NCBI GenBank assembly: GCA_017859955.1
Contig: JAFNAB010000014.1
Coordinates: 18,549 to 82,548, forward strand
Source: Holophagaceae bacterium
GTDB lineage: Bacteria; Acidobacteriota; Holophagae; Holophagales; Holophagaceae
Direction: 5' to 3'
Length of the DNA: 64,000 nt
In this document: one piece after another, positions 16,900 to 25,911 of the stretch
How positions within the stretch are numbered: the stretch's first letter is position 1
How the letters are laid out: every line of letters begins with the position of its first letter
Program-made: the position numbers and the translations under genes
The notes under the pieces: model-generated
Seen by the model: the letters and a program-made list of their open reading frames with translations, nothing else
What the model was told of the DNA's origin: nothing
Databases searched by the model: none

Positions 16900-18720
16900 G
16901 AACTCGCCTGAGTCATCTGCTCGTGGCGGGGCTGGTGGCTTGCGCCACTTGGCCGTGTGCGCTTGCCGGAGAGACCTCCGCTGAAACAAGCGCAATGCTT
17001 CCAATCCAGGAGGCTGCCTCTCTGACAGGCGCGTCCCTGGCCGCCTCGGATGGCGCTCCCAAGGTCCGCTTGGACATCCCAGGGTACAAGGGGACACCCC
17101 GCTGCCTGGTCCTAGGCAAGCCGCTCCGCATTGTCCTTGACCTCCCCGGCGTGGTCATGTCCGAGACGATCAATCGGCAACAGGTCAAGGGACTGGTTGG
17201 TGGGGCCATCACGAAGGCCCGTATCGCCCAGTTCTCTCCCGCGCCTGCACCAGTCACCCGAGTCGTTTTCGAGGTGGGGACTGGGACACAGGTTGACTTG
17301 GCCTCCGATGCGTCCGGTTTGACTCTTGCTTTTGCCAAGGGGCAGGGCCCAACGAAGATCGCGATGGGTACTCCGGCCCTTGAGCCTGCCCACCCGCTGG
17401 TGGCGGTTTTGAATGCCCCCCCTGCTGCGGCGATTCCTGCCCCTGTTGTCCAGAAGGTTGCGGCGGCTTTGCCTCCTGCGGCTCCATTGGCCTCTCTCCC
17501 GAATGTGGGCATCCCCTATCAGGCCTTCCCGCAATTGGCGTTGAACTCGACTCTCCCCACCCTGGCGACAGCGCAACCCCAGGAAAAAATGCCTGAGCGT
17601 CAGGATTCGACTCTGGGGCGATCTGGGCGCACCCTGGGCGAAGGGGCCCAGCGCTATAGCGGATCCAAGATCACCATTGATGTGAAGGGTGCTGAGCTTT
17701 CTGCTTTCCTCCGTCTGATCGCAGACCACGCCAAGATGAACCTCATCGCGGATCCCGACGTTGCCGGACAGACCTATGAGTTCAAGTTCACGGACACCCC
17801 CTGGGACTTGGTGCTGGACACCATTCTCAAGCACGCTGGCCTGGGCAAGGAGATCAACAACGGCATCATCCGGGTAGCCAAGGTCGAGAAACTCCAAAAG
17901 GAGGAGGAAGACCGGAAGAGGTTGGAAGAGGCCAAGGCCCTGGCCGGTGACCTCGTCAGTGTCACGCGCCCCCTGTCTTTCGCCAAGGCCGTAGAGGCCA
18001 AGGCGGTGGTGGAGAAGGTGCTTACCAAGCGGGGCAGCCTGATCGTCGATGACCGCACCAATACGCTCATTCTGACGGACCTGCCCAAGAACCTGAAGCT
18101 TCTCGACGACAGCCGATTCGAGTGTGGGAAATGGGGCGGCCTGGAGAACCACCACCTCCATTGCTGATCCTGCCGGTGAACTGTGGGTCTCCTTTGTCCG
18201 CAATACATTCAGCGTGAATGTGATCCTGCAGGCAGCCGAGAAGAATGGCACCGTGAAGATCGTCTCCAATCCCAAGGTGGTGACGCAGAACAACAAGAAG
18301 GCCAAGATCCTGGCGGGCCGTAAGATTCCCTACGCCACGATTCAGAGCGGCAACACCAGCGGTTCCATCACGACCTCCTTCGTTGATGCCAACCTGGAAC
18401 TTAGCGTCACGCCTCAGATCACGAACGACGGCACCATCCTGATGGACCTCAAGCTCACCAAATCCGAGGCTGATTTCGGGAATACCGTCCAGGGAACGCC
18501 GACCATTCTCAACAAGGAACTGGAGACACAGGTCCTGGTCAAGGACGGTGGCACGGCCATCCTCGGCGGTGTCTATACCAGCAACGTGACGGATGGCTCG
18601 ACCGGTATCCCCTACCTTTCCAAGATCCCGATCCTTGGCTTCCTCTTCAGGAGCAAGACCGCCAGCGAGTCCAATGCTGAGCTGCTGCTCTTCATTACCC
18701 CACGCATTCTGAAGAACTAG
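16896..18720 (+). pseudogene. pilQ: Type IV pilus secretin PilQ, disrupted by internal deletion and frameshift
   Basis: Two frames are needed to read the gene. Frame one (16896-18167) has a signal peptide, an AMIN domain (VRLDIPGYKGTPRCLVL), an STN domain (KITIDVKGAELSAFLRLIAD) and most of an N1 domain ending in NLKLLDD; it then continues into nonsense and a stop. Frame two resumes near 18124 and carries the secretin core (VKIVSNPKVVTQNNKKAKI, KDGGTAILGGVYT, IPYLSKIPILGFLFR, ELLLFITPRI). The joint skips the usual stretch after LLDD (the LDRPxPQVxIEARIVE region), roughly 60-80 residues by my estimate. So this is a deletion with a net shift, in the genome or the assembly, not simple slippage. 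Confidence 0.85.
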
Positions 18721-18740
18721 ATCCGGATTGTATGGGATAC

Positions 18741-18773
18741 AAAAAGGAGGGCCCCATGCGGGCCCTCCTTTTT
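18741..18773 (+). terminator. Rho-independent terminator after pilQ
   Basis: A perfect 14-bp stem (arms at 18741-18754 and 18760-18773, loop CATGC) ends in a T run on the plus strand and mirrors an A run for the minus strand, so it can serve the pil operon and the convergent genes from 20024. Confidence 0.9.
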
Positions 18774-18792
18774 CATGAATGCCGTTTTTCTT

Positions 18793-18993
18793 TCAGGCTT
18801 CCAGAGGCAGGGTGCGCACGAGACGCTTGCATGCGTTGCACAGAAGGGTGAAGGTGTCGGGGCGGTCGATCTTATAGGCCGGATCGGAGCCGGCGGGGGC
18901 CTTTTCAAGGTGGCCGAAACGGTACTCCGCGATGCGCACGCTCTGGGGGGCGGTGAGGTCCGCGCCGCAGTTGGGACAAGACAGATCAGACAT
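18793..18993 (-). CDS. Small zinc-ribbon-like protein
   Basis: 66 residues with two Cys pairs, CPNCGA near the N-terminus and CNAC near the C-terminus, spaced like a zinc ribbon. Nothing else is recognisable. It lies 24 nt after the small membrane gene at 19018 and ends next to the shared terminator, so it is probably the last gene of the operon that begins with the dehydrogenase at 20024. Confidence 0.6.
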   Translation of the reverse strand: MSDLSCPNCGADLTAPQSVRIAEYRFGHLEKAPAGSDPAYKIDRPDTFTLLCNACKRLVRTLPLEA

Positions 18994-19017
18994 TTAAGGC
19001 TCCTGGGTGGTCATCCT

Positions 19018-19170
19018 TCAGCGGACAAAGAAATACCATATGCCATAGGCTATCAGGCCCAGGGCAGCCAGGCCTAGAGCCAAGCGGAGGATTACCTGAC
19101 CGATCTTGTAGGCCACCCAGAGGACCAGTACCGTTCCAATGAGAAGAAGGATGAGTTGAAGGCTGTTCAT
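19018..19170 (-). CDS. Very small membrane protein (50 aa)
   Basis: ATG AAC AGC at 19170 opens a 50-residue frame ending with TGA at 19018. It encodes two hydrophobic segments (LQLILLLIGTVLVLWVAY and LRLALGLAALGLIAYGIWY) separated by KIGQVI. The start overlaps the stop of the upstream dehydrogenase (ATGA), a strong sign of a real, translationally coupled gene. The function is unknown. Confidence 0.6.
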   Translation of the reverse strand: MNSLQLILLLIGTVLVLWVAYKIGQVILRLALGLAALGLIAYGIWYFFVR

Positions 19171-20024
19171 TCGGCTCGGCTCCCGTTGGGCCAGGCGTAG
19201 AAGCCCTGACCCGACTTCCGCCCCAGATTTCCCTGGGCGACTTTCTGTTTGAGGATGGTCGGAGGTGCAAAAGCCGGATCAGAGGTTCTCTCGTACAAAG
19301 AACTTGCGATCCCCAGCCTGAGATCCAGTCCAACCCGGTCGCTGAGTTCCAGAGGGCCGCAGGGATGCCCGTAGCCCCTGGCCATCAGGGCGTCAATGCT
19401 GGAAGGAGTACCAAGACCCTGTTCCACCATGCGCATGGCCTCCAGGCCCTGAATCAGGGCCAGGCGGCTCGCCAGATACCCGGGCTGATCCGGGGATTGG
19501 ACAAGCTCCAGCTTGAGTTGGTCGGCCAGGGCCAGGGCTGCCGGGGTTGCGGTGCCCTCTTCTTCAACCAGCTCCACGAGGCGAGTGTGGTGCACGGGGA
19601 CGAAGAGATGGAAACCGGTGATGGGGAGAGGGAAACCGCTCTGCCGCCTGATCTCGGAAACGGGGATGCCCGACGAGCCCGTTGCCCATAACTTTCCGGT
19701 GGTGGCCTGGGCAGAGAGGCTGTGCCAAAGGGCAACCTTGGCCTCTACGGACTCAGGAATGGCTTCCAGAAAGGCGTCCGACCACTGAATAGCCCCCTCC
19801 AGGTCTCCGCTGGCCTTCAGTCGGGTTCTGGCTTGGCTGAGGGCGTCAGGTTGCAATCGCCCCTTGCGGAGGGAGCCTTCCCATCGCTTCCCGATGGTCT
19901 CCAAACCCTGGGTGGCATGGTCCAGGTTCCTGCCGACCAGGGTGACATCCAACCCGCATTCAGCCGCCCATTGGGCTAGGGAAAGCCCTAGCGTACCTGG
20001 TCCCAGGATGCTCAATCGGTACAT
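19167..20024 (-). CDS. 3-hydroxyacyl-CoA dehydrogenase family protein
   Basis: 285 residues from the ATG at 20024; an ATG at 20051 is an alternative, and neither has a well-spaced SD. The N-terminus is a NAD Rossmann fold (LSILGPGTLGLSLAQWA). ITGFHLFVPVHHTRLVELV corresponds to the catalytic H..P region of 3HCDH enzymes (usually GxHFFNP), and the C-terminal half has the usual YGHPCGPLELSDRVGLD and GRKSGQGFY. It probably oxidises a 3-hydroxyacyl-CoA or related acid. The atypical HLFVP suggests a substrate different from standard beta-oxidation. Confidence 0.85.
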   Translation of the reverse strand: MYRLSILGPGTLGLSLAQWAAECGLDVTLVGRNLDHATQGLETIGKRWEGSLRKGRLQPDALSQARTRLKASGDLEGAIQWSDAFLEAIPESVEAKVALWHSLSAQATTGKLWATGSSGIPVSEIRRQSGFPLPITGFHLFVPVHHTRLVELVEEEGTATPAALALADQLKLELVQSPDQPGYLASRLALIQGLEAMRMVEQGLGTPSSIDALMARGYGHPCGPLELSDRVGLDLRLGIASSLYERTSDPAFAPPTILKQKVAQGNLGRKSGQGFYAWPNGSRAE

Positions 20025-20100
20025 AGCCTGGGGATGGTTGTGATTTGTCATAAATTGGTAATAATTCCTCTTTCGGCGCAAGGGCCAGGATCAGGATAGT

Positions 20101-21087
20101 ATGAATGGAAGCAGCTTCGCCGCGCCTCCGTCTGAACTGACCCCCGGGATTCCATCGTCCATGCTCATTGATTATGCCGCTATCACCCATCAGGGACGCG
20201 TCAGGAAGAACAACGAGGACGGCTATCTGGTCAGCGCTCTGGATGGTGAGGAACCCCAAGTCAGCTTCGTAAGTCGCTCGCCCAAGGTCTGCAAGGTGGG
20301 GCTGCTGGCTGCCGTGGCTGATGGAATGGGTGGCGCGGCAGCAGGGGAGATCGCGAGCCGGGAAGGGCTGGCCTCCATGGCGGTGACCATGTTCGGGCAC
20401 TGGGGTCGTTTCCCTGCTGAGGACTGCCGTGAAGAGGATCTCCTGAAGGCGATGGTGACCTCCGCGGAGGTGGCCAGCCATTCCGTCCTGCGCTACTCCG
20501 ACTCCGATCGGAGTTCCCGGGGCATGGGCAGCACGCTGACGGCAGCGGTCATCTGGAATGGCTTTGCCTATGTCGTCCACGTGGGGGACAGCCGCGCCTA
20601 CATCTACCGGCGACCCCAATTCCATCAACTCACTACGGATCACACCCTGGTCAACGAGATGGTCATGGCTGGGTCCCTCACTCCGGAGCAGGCAAAAACC
20701 CATCCCCAGAGGAGCATGATCACCCAGGCCCTGGGATGCCCGCGACCCCTGGAGGCCGTTCTGGTGAAGGTTCCGGTCCGACGGGGGGATCGCCTGCTCC
20801 TGTGCAGTGATGGCCTCCATGGTGAACTGGAGGACGAGGAGATCAAGTCCATCCTGGATTTCGGGTTCTCGCCCAGGCGTTCGGTGGAGCTCATGGTCGA
20901 ACTCGCTCTGGAACGCGGAGGGCGGGACAATGTCACTGCCCTCTTGTTAGCCCTCGATGATCCGGCCTTTCCTCTTCCGGTGCCCGGTGAACTGGTCCAG
21001 TGGACCGAGCCTGATGCACAATCCAATCCCCCGGCGCGATCCGGGATCTCCCAGTGGTTCAAACGTTTCGTGGCAGGTAGATCATGA
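20101..21087 (+). CDS. PP2C-type serine/threonine phosphatase
   Basis: 328 residues, ATG with AGGA four bases upstream; an internal ATG at 20161 would start right at the domain. Motifs RVRKNNEDGYLV, VADGMGGAAAGEIA, HVGDSRAYIYR and GGRDNVTALLL are complete. It heads a tightly overlapping operon (ATGA with the RdgC-like gene), so it may control the phosphorylation state of proteins used in DNA repair or envelope work. It is divergent from the dehydrogenase. Confidence 0.92.
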   Translation: MNGSSFAAPPSELTPGIPSSMLIDYAAITHQGRVRKNNEDGYLVSALDGEEPQVSFVSRSPKVCKVGLLAAVADGMGGAAAGEIASREGLASMAVTMFGHWGRFPAEDCREEDLLKAMVTSAEVASHSVLRYSDSDRSSRGMGSTLTAAVIWNGFAYVVHVGDSRAYIYRRPQFHQLTTDHTLVNEMVMAGSLTPEQAKTHPQRSMITQALGCPRPLEAVLVKVPVRRGDRLLLCSDGLHGELEDEEIKSILDFGFSPRRSVELMVELALERGGRDNVTALLLALDDPAFPLPVPGELVQWTEPDAQSNPPARSGISQWFKRFVAGRS

Positions 21088-21695
21088 GTCTCCTTCAGGG
21101 TTCCGTCTCCCTCAAACGCTTCCTTGTCCTGGGGCCTGTACCCTCAGAAAGTGATCTCAAGGAAGGTCTTCACAAGGAATGCTTCCGTCCCTTCGAGGAT
21201 GGCCTGGAGGAGGAGCGCTTTGGGTGGTGCGATTGGCGCAACCCCTTGATCCTTCCACCGGACGAGGATTGGGTGAGCCAGGAGCGCTTCGCGCTCTTCT
21301 CCCTGCGCATCGACACCCGCAAGGTGCCTTCCTCCCTGCTCAAGGCCCACGTGGATCTCAGGATCCAGCAGCTGCAGAAAGAGAAAGATCTGGCCTTCAT
21401 CGGCAAGGAGGCCCGCACCTCCCTGCAGGATGAAGTGAAGGCCGAACTGCTGGCCAAGGTCCTTCCGGTGCCCAAAACCGTGGAAGTGGCCTGGGACCTG
21501 AAGGGGGGAATGCTCTGGACCACCGCCGGCTCCAGCAAGACCCAGGGCGCCCTGATCGGGCTCTTCATGAAGAGCTTCGGATGTGAACTCCAGCCCCTGG
21601 CGCCCCTGCTTCTGGCGGGCCGCCTGGCCCCCCAGATCCCTGTGGAAGGCCTGATGGCCCTGGATCCCCTCAACCTGGAACTGGAGGAGGCCTGA
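21084..21695 (+). CDS. RdgC-like recombination-associated protein
   Basis: 203 residues, shorter than the about 300 of proteobacterial RdgC. The match is the segment VDLRIQQLQKEKDLAFIGK, DEVKAELLAKVLPVPKTVEV and LKGGMLWTTAGSSKTQGAL, which follows the RdgC pattern of a basic helix, a DEV..LLP helix and a DNA-ring beta hairpin. RdgC forms a ring on duplex DNA and limits RecA. The gene overlaps the phosphatase and the next gene, which may hold the rest of the function. Confidence 0.75.
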   Translation: MSLLQGSVSLKRFLVLGPVPSESDLKEGLHKECFRPFEDGLEEERFGWCDWRNPLILPPDEDWVSQERFALFSLRIDTRKVPSSLLKAHVDLRIQQLQKEKDLAFIGKEARTSLQDEVKAELLAKVLPVPKTVEVAWDLKGGMLWTTAGSSKTQGALIGLFMKSFGCELQPLAPLLLAGRLAPQIPVEGLMALDPLNLELEEA

Positions 21696-22249
21696 TGAGC
21701 GCGAAGCCCATGGAACTGATTGAGCAGGGACGCTTTCTTGGCGAGGAATTCCTTCTCTGGCTTTGGATGCGGGGATTGACCGAGGGGGGCACGAGCGGCC
21801 TGCCCGGGGACCAGTCGGCCCTCTTCCTGGATGATGCGGTGCAACTGGCCACGGAGCGGGGGGATGTCAAGGAGCTGGGACTCCGCAAGGGCAACCCCGC
21901 CGAGAGCCGAGAGGCCTTCGAGGCCCTCTCCCGGGGCATGCGGCCCAACAAGGCCAAGGTCCGCCTCCTGGCCGGGGACATGGAGTGGACCTTCATGCTC
22001 AATGCCGCCTCGCTGGATGTTTCCACCATGAAGCTGCCTCCCACCCAGGCCAAGGATTTGCAGGGGCGGGTCGCGGATCGGCTATTCCTCCTTGAAGAGG
22101 GCATGGGACATCTCGAGCGGCGTTTCGGGGCCTTCCTGGCCCTCCGGGCCCAGGATTCTGACAGTCTCGAAGGAGATCTGCGGGCCTGGGTGACGCTGGG
22201 GCTCGAGGGGGCTGTCCATTCAGGGGAAGAGGCCCCGTGGGAAGACTGA
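21695..22249 (+). CDS. RdgC-associated conserved protein
   Basis: 184 residues; start and stop share a base with the RdgC-like gene (TGATG), with GGAGG just upstream. FLGEEFLLWLWMRG near the N-terminus is a phrase I associate with RdgC-linked proteins of delta-proteobacteria and phages. The rest is helical with no catalytic motif. Coupling suggests it forms a complex with the preceding protein. Confidence 0.5.
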   Translation: MSAKPMELIEQGRFLGEEFLLWLWMRGLTEGGTSGLPGDQSALFLDDAVQLATERGDVKELGLRKGNPAESREAFEALSRGMRPNKAKVRLLAGDMEWTFMLNAASLDVSTMKLPPTQAKDLQGRVADRLFLLEEGMGHLERRFGAFLALRAQDSDSLEGDLRAWVTLGLEGAVHSGEEAPWED

Positions 22250-23901
22250 TCCTTCCCTGGGTCATCGCCCTCCCTGTCCTCGCCGCACCGGCTGATCCCA
22301 GCCCCGTGGAACTCCAGGCGCGTCTTCCCCGCGGGGGAAGGGTTACCCTGCGCCTCATGTTCAAGAAGGGCCTTCAGGTGGAGGCCATGAGGCTCCCTTC
22401 CTCATACCTGGGTAAAAGCCCGTCCCGGGGGGAGTGGATCGGCTTCGAGGAGCTGTCGCCCGAAGGGAAGCGCTGGGCCCTGGAGGCCCTTTTTCCCGAT
22501 GACCGTTGGACCGAGGATGAGGTCCGCCACATCGTCCGATGGCCGGAGCTGGAGTCCCTGTGGCTCATCAGTGCCCTGTTCACCGGGCACGGTCAGACCT
22601 ACGACAAGGTTCAGGATGCCAACCCGAACCTTCCGGAGAAACTCCGGAAAGGGGACGCTTGGCGCATCCCGAAGAACCTGTTGTCGGTGGACCTCGGGGG
22701 AGAACGGAAGCGTGGCACGGATCGCAGCCTGCCGGAAGATGGCCTGGACGACGAGGCCCGGGTTGCCGCCTACCGCGCCCTCCTCAGCTTTGAGGAGGAC
22801 AGGGATGGCAAGTATGCCGCCTATCGTCTCCGCAAAGGGGAAGCCCTCTACTCCAGCGTCGTGATGCGGTACACCGACCGGGTGGACCCCAAGGGGGTGA
22901 ATGACCTCGCTCTGGAAATCGCCAAGCGGAGCGGTATTCAGGACGTGCGGTCCATCCCGCCGGGCACCCTCATCCGTATCCCCATCCGTCACCTGGCGGA
23001 CCCCTTCCAGGCCGAAGGCAGCCGAGCCCTGCGGGAAGAACGGGAAGTCCGGGCGGAAGTGCGCCGCACGGCCCGGGTGGACGGCGGTCCCAGCCTGAAG
23101 GGCGTGCGCATCGTCCTGGACCCCGGGCATGGTGGGGTGGACAGCGGTGCCGTGGCCAATGGGGTGTGGGAATCCGACTACGTCTACGATATCGTCATGC
23201 GGGTGCGGCGTATACTTGCGCAGGATACGGATGCCTCAGTAAGTTGCACCGTCCGGTACCCCAGCCTGGGCTTCAACGCCCGGGAGGAGATCCGGACCCC
23301 CACACGGGACGCCGAGATCCTCACGACGCCCCCCTTTGTCAACGATGGCGAAAGCCCAAGCGCGGTCAGCGTGCATCTCCGTTGGGTGCTGGCCAATGAC
23401 TGGTTTGCCACCTTCCGCGAGAAGGAGGACGGCCGTAAGACGGTCTTCCTGAGCTTCCACGCTGACAGCCTCCATCCCAGCGCCCGTGGCACCATGGCAT
23501 ACGTACCCGGTGCCATGGCCGTGCCTCCGCGGTTCTGTCTGAAGGCCACCCATGGGGTCCGGGTTGCTGAAATGAAACGGGGTGGCCTCTTCCAGGCCAC
23601 GGCCAAGGAACGTCTCCAGAGTGAGGCCCGCAGCCGTCAGTTGGCGGAGGCCCTTCTGCAGGCCATGGAGAAGGGGAAGATACTGATCCATTCCAACCGC
23701 CCCATCCGGAACATTATCCACCGAGCCGGGAAGAGCTATCTGCCAGCGGTCATCCGCCACTCCTCGGCCAGCGCCAAGGTCCTTCTGGAAGTTGTGAACC
23801 TTACGAACGAGGAGGACGCTGCGCGCTTCCAGGATCCCAGGTTCCGGGAACGCTATGCTGAGGCCGTGGTGAAGGGTATCCGGGCCTACTTCCGTCTCTG
23901 A
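22237..23901 (+). CDS. N-acetylmuramoyl-L-alanine amidase (Amidase_3) with LysM-like repeats
   Basis: 554 residues from a GTG that overlaps the previous gene by 13 nt; GAAGAGG lies upstream. A short signal peptide (LILPWVIALPVLAAPA) is followed by two LysM-like stretches (GHGQTYDKVQDANPNL and LRKGEALYSSVVMRY). The C-terminal catalytic domain has VLDPGHGGVDSGAV (first zinc His), FLSFHADSLHPS (third zinc His) and a late VLLEVVNLTNEEDA (catalytic Glu). It cleaves the bond between MurNAc and the stem peptide in the periplasm. It ends 16 nt inside the convergent membrane-protein gene. Confidence 0.9.
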   Translation: MGRLILPWVIALPVLAAPADPSPVELQARLPRGGRVTLRLMFKKGLQVEAMRLPSSYLGKSPSRGEWIGFEELSPEGKRWALEALFPDDRWTEDEVRHIVRWPELESLWLISALFTGHGQTYDKVQDANPNLPEKLRKGDAWRIPKNLLSVDLGGERKRGTDRSLPEDGLDDEARVAAYRALLSFEEDRDGKYAAYRLRKGEALYSSVVMRYTDRVDPKGVNDLALEIAKRSGIQDVRSIPPGTLIRIPIRHLADPFQAEGSRALREEREVRAEVRRTARVDGGPSLKGVRIVLDPGHGGVDSGAVANGVWESDYVYDIVMRVRRILAQDTDASVSCTVRYPSLGFNAREEIRTPTRDAEILTTPPFVNDGESPSAVSVHLRWVLANDWFATFREKEDGRKTVFLSFHADSLHPSARGTMAYVPGAMAVPPRFCLKATHGVRVAEMKRGGLFQATAKERLQSEARSRQLAEALLQAMEKGKILIHSNRPIRNIIHRAGKSYLPAVIRHSSASAKVLLEVVNLTNEEDAARFQDPRFRERYAEAVVKGIRAYFRL

Positions 23902-24641
23902 TCCGGGTCCTCCGCCTTGAGCATGGCTTCGTTCTCGATTCGGTGGAACAGGGCGAGCAGGGCCAGGCTCAGCCAGATGTTCACGGCGGCGCTGAAGAAG
24001 GAAGTCAGCCAGAAGTAGGGATGGCGGAAGCGCAGCCACAGCGTGGGGGCGGCTCCCCAGTGGGCGATGGCCTGCCCCAGAACGAGGACCAGGCAGGCGA
24101 TCATGACGAAATAGATCCCAAATATCGGCAGGGCCGCGAGGAGGACCCGTCGCCATTCCTGGGCCATGATCCGCGTGCTCCAGCGGGCGGCATGAGCGAT
24201 GGTGCCTCCCCGGAGCAGCGCAAAGGTGGGCATCCAGCCCAGGAACAGGTAGACCGCCAATCCTGGAACGAAGAACGCGATAAAACCCACACAGGCGCAG
24301 GCGTGCAGGAGCACCTGGGCGCCCGCGGCCCCAAGCCATCGACATTCGAAGGTCTTCCACCAGTCCTGCAACGGGTTGGCCGGGTGCCGGTTGAACTCGG
24401 CGTCCACGTAGGCCAAGAGCATGGGCAGGAAATAGAAGACCACGGGCATGGTGAAGACCGTGTCGACGGTCATGGTCAACAGAAAGGTATCCCGGATGCC
24501 AGCCTTCATCTGGACCAGAGGGGCCAGCGTCTTGAGGGCGGCCCACAGGAGCGAAAGCCCCAGGACCAGGCCTCGATGCCGGAGCAGCCAGCGGAAGCTG
24601 GTGGGAATGGCGGAGAGATTCTGGAGGGTAGAAATGCGCAT
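23886..24641 (-). CDS. Multi-pass membrane protein of unknown function
   Basis: 251 residues from the ATG at 24641. About five or six hydrophobic stretches are visible (LVLGLSLLWAALKTLAPL, VFYFLPMLLAYV, FIAFFVPGLAVYLFLGW, FGIYFVMIACLVLVLGQAI). FIAFFVPGLAVYLFLGW with RGG..AARWST resembles glycerophosphoryl diester phosphodiesterase-type membrane domains, but no catalytic residues are evident. It is divergent from yqgE and its 3' end overlaps the amidase gene by 16 nt. Confidence 0.65.
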   Translation of the reverse strand: MRISTLQNLSAIPTSFRWLLRHRGLVLGLSLLWAALKTLAPLVQMKAGIRDTFLLTMTVDTVFTMPVVFYFLPMLLAYVDAEFNRHPANPLQDWWKTFECRWLGAAGAQVLLHACACVGFIAFFVPGLAVYLFLGWMPTFALLRGGTIAHAARWSTRIMAQEWRRVLLAALPIFGIYFVMIACLVLVLGQAIAHWGAAPTLWLRFRHPYFWLTSFFSAAVNIWLSLALLALFHRIENEAMLKAEDPDQRRK

Positions 24642-24660
24642 ACTAAGAGAGTAGCGCGCT

Positions 24661-25194
24661 ATGATCTTGCCCATGAATCTCATGGCACCCTGTCTGCTGG
24701 TTGCGAGCCCACTGCTCCTGGACCCCAACTTCCTGCACACCCTGGTACTGGTGGTGGAGCATGATGAAAATGGGGCCATGGGCGTCATTCTCAACCGTCC
24801 TCTTCCCTTGACCCTGAAGCAGATCTGCACGGAGAGCCATCTCGATTACGCTGGCGAGGAAGGGCTGACCGCTTGGCGGGGAGGGCCTGTGGATCCCCAG
24901 CGGGGCATCATCCTGGTGCGCGGAGGGCTGCCCTCTCCCGAGGATCTGGTGCTGGATTTCACGGACTTCGTGAGCTTCAGAAAGGATCTTCTGGAGTCCC
25001 TGCTTCTTGATCCGAGGGCCACCTATCGGCTTTTCCTTGGCTATTCGGGTTGGGGGCCTGGGCAACTGGAGGCCGAAATGGAAGAGGGGGCTTGGCTGAA
25101 GCTGCCCCTGGATCCGAAGTGGGTCATGAGACCTGAGCCCAAAGGCCTCTGGCAGGAGGCCATAGAGGCCGCCGCCAAGGGGCGGGAGGACTGA
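24661..25194 (+). CDS. yqgE: YqgE/AlgH family protein
   Basis: 177 residues; starts at 24661 or at the ATG at 24673. Family hallmarks are LLVASPLLLDPNFLHTLVLVVEHDENGAMGVI split over the first 45 residues, NRPL, and RGGPVDPQRGIIL. FLGYSGWGPGQLEAEMEEGAW completes the fold. The family has been tied to alginate regulation in Pseudomonas, but the biochemical role is not established. It is divergent from the membrane protein gene. Confidence 0.92.
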   Translation: MILPMNLMAPCLLVASPLLLDPNFLHTLVLVVEHDENGAMGVILNRPLPLTLKQICTESHLDYAGEEGLTAWRGGPVDPQRGIILVRGGLPSPEDLVLDFTDFVSFRKDLLESLLLDPRATYRLFLGYSGWGPGQLEAEMEEGAWLKLPLDPKWVMRPEPKGLWQEAIEAAAKGRED

Positions 25195-25274
25195 GGGGAT
25201 TCCGCACCGTTTGTGATCATGGAGGCTGGCCTCGGGTTGCGGATAGCTTGTACGATCGAGGAAGAAGGATTCCC

Positions 25275-25895
25275 ATGACGCTCACCACCTACCTTGGATT
25301 TGTCGGCGCCTCTGTGCTTCTCTCCCTGGCTCCAGGGCCCGACAACATCTTCGTGCTCACCCAGGGCATCACCCGGGGACGAAAAGCCGCCCTGGCCTCC
25401 GCCTGCGGCATGTGCAGCGGTGTCACGGTGCATACCATCGCTGCGGCCCTGGGGGCGTCCGCCATCTTCTACTCCTCAGCCCTGGCCTTCAACCTTGTCA
25501 AGTTCGCCGGGGCCGCCTACTTGCTCTTTCTGGCCTACAAGACCATCCGCTCCCGTTCCGGGATCCACCTCTCCTCGGCTGCGGAAGGGGATGGCTGGGC
25601 GCTGTTCAAGCGGGGCTTCATCATGAATGTCCTCAATCCCAAGGTGGCCATGTTCTTCCTGGCCTTCCTCCCCCAATTCATCAGTCCCGGGGCTAAGTAT
25701 TTCCCCCTGCAGATGATCTTCCTGGGCATCACCTTCATGGTGCAGGCCCTGGTGGTCTTCTGCCTCATAGGCCTGTTTTCCGGCAGCATCGGCAACTACG
25801 TCCTTGCCCGTCCCAGCATCGCCCGACGTTTCGAGTGGGTGACGGCCGGGGTCTTCGGGGCGCTGGGCGTTCGGATGGCCCTGCTGCAGAGGTAG
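25275..25895 (+). CDS. LysE/RhtB family amino-acid exporter
   Basis: 206 residues from the ATG at 25275, with GAAGAAGGA upstream. LSLAPGPDNIFVLTQGITRGRKAAL is the family signature (APGPD..v), read in two parts, and FIMNVLNPKVAMFFLAFLPQF is the second hallmark. Five to six membrane segments are evident. It probably exports an amino acid or derivative; the substrate cannot be read. It is a single gene, convergent with the DUF2344 gene. Confidence 0.92.
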   Translation: MTLTTYLGFVGASVLLSLAPGPDNIFVLTQGITRGRKAALASACGMCSGVTVHTIAAALGASAIFYSSALAFNLVKFAGAAYLLFLAYKTIRSRSGIHLSSAAEGDGWALFKRGFIMNVLNPKVAMFFLAFLPQFISPGAKYFPLQMIFLGITFMVQALVVFCLIGLFSGSIGNYVLARPSIARRFEWVTAGVFGALGVRMALLQR

Positions 25896-25911
25896 GGGCT
25901 TGGCGGTCGCC

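Noticed and set aside
18100..18170. Programmed frameshift in pilQ
   Set aside because: No slippery run at the joint and a conserved segment is missing, so slippage alone would not restore a full secretin.
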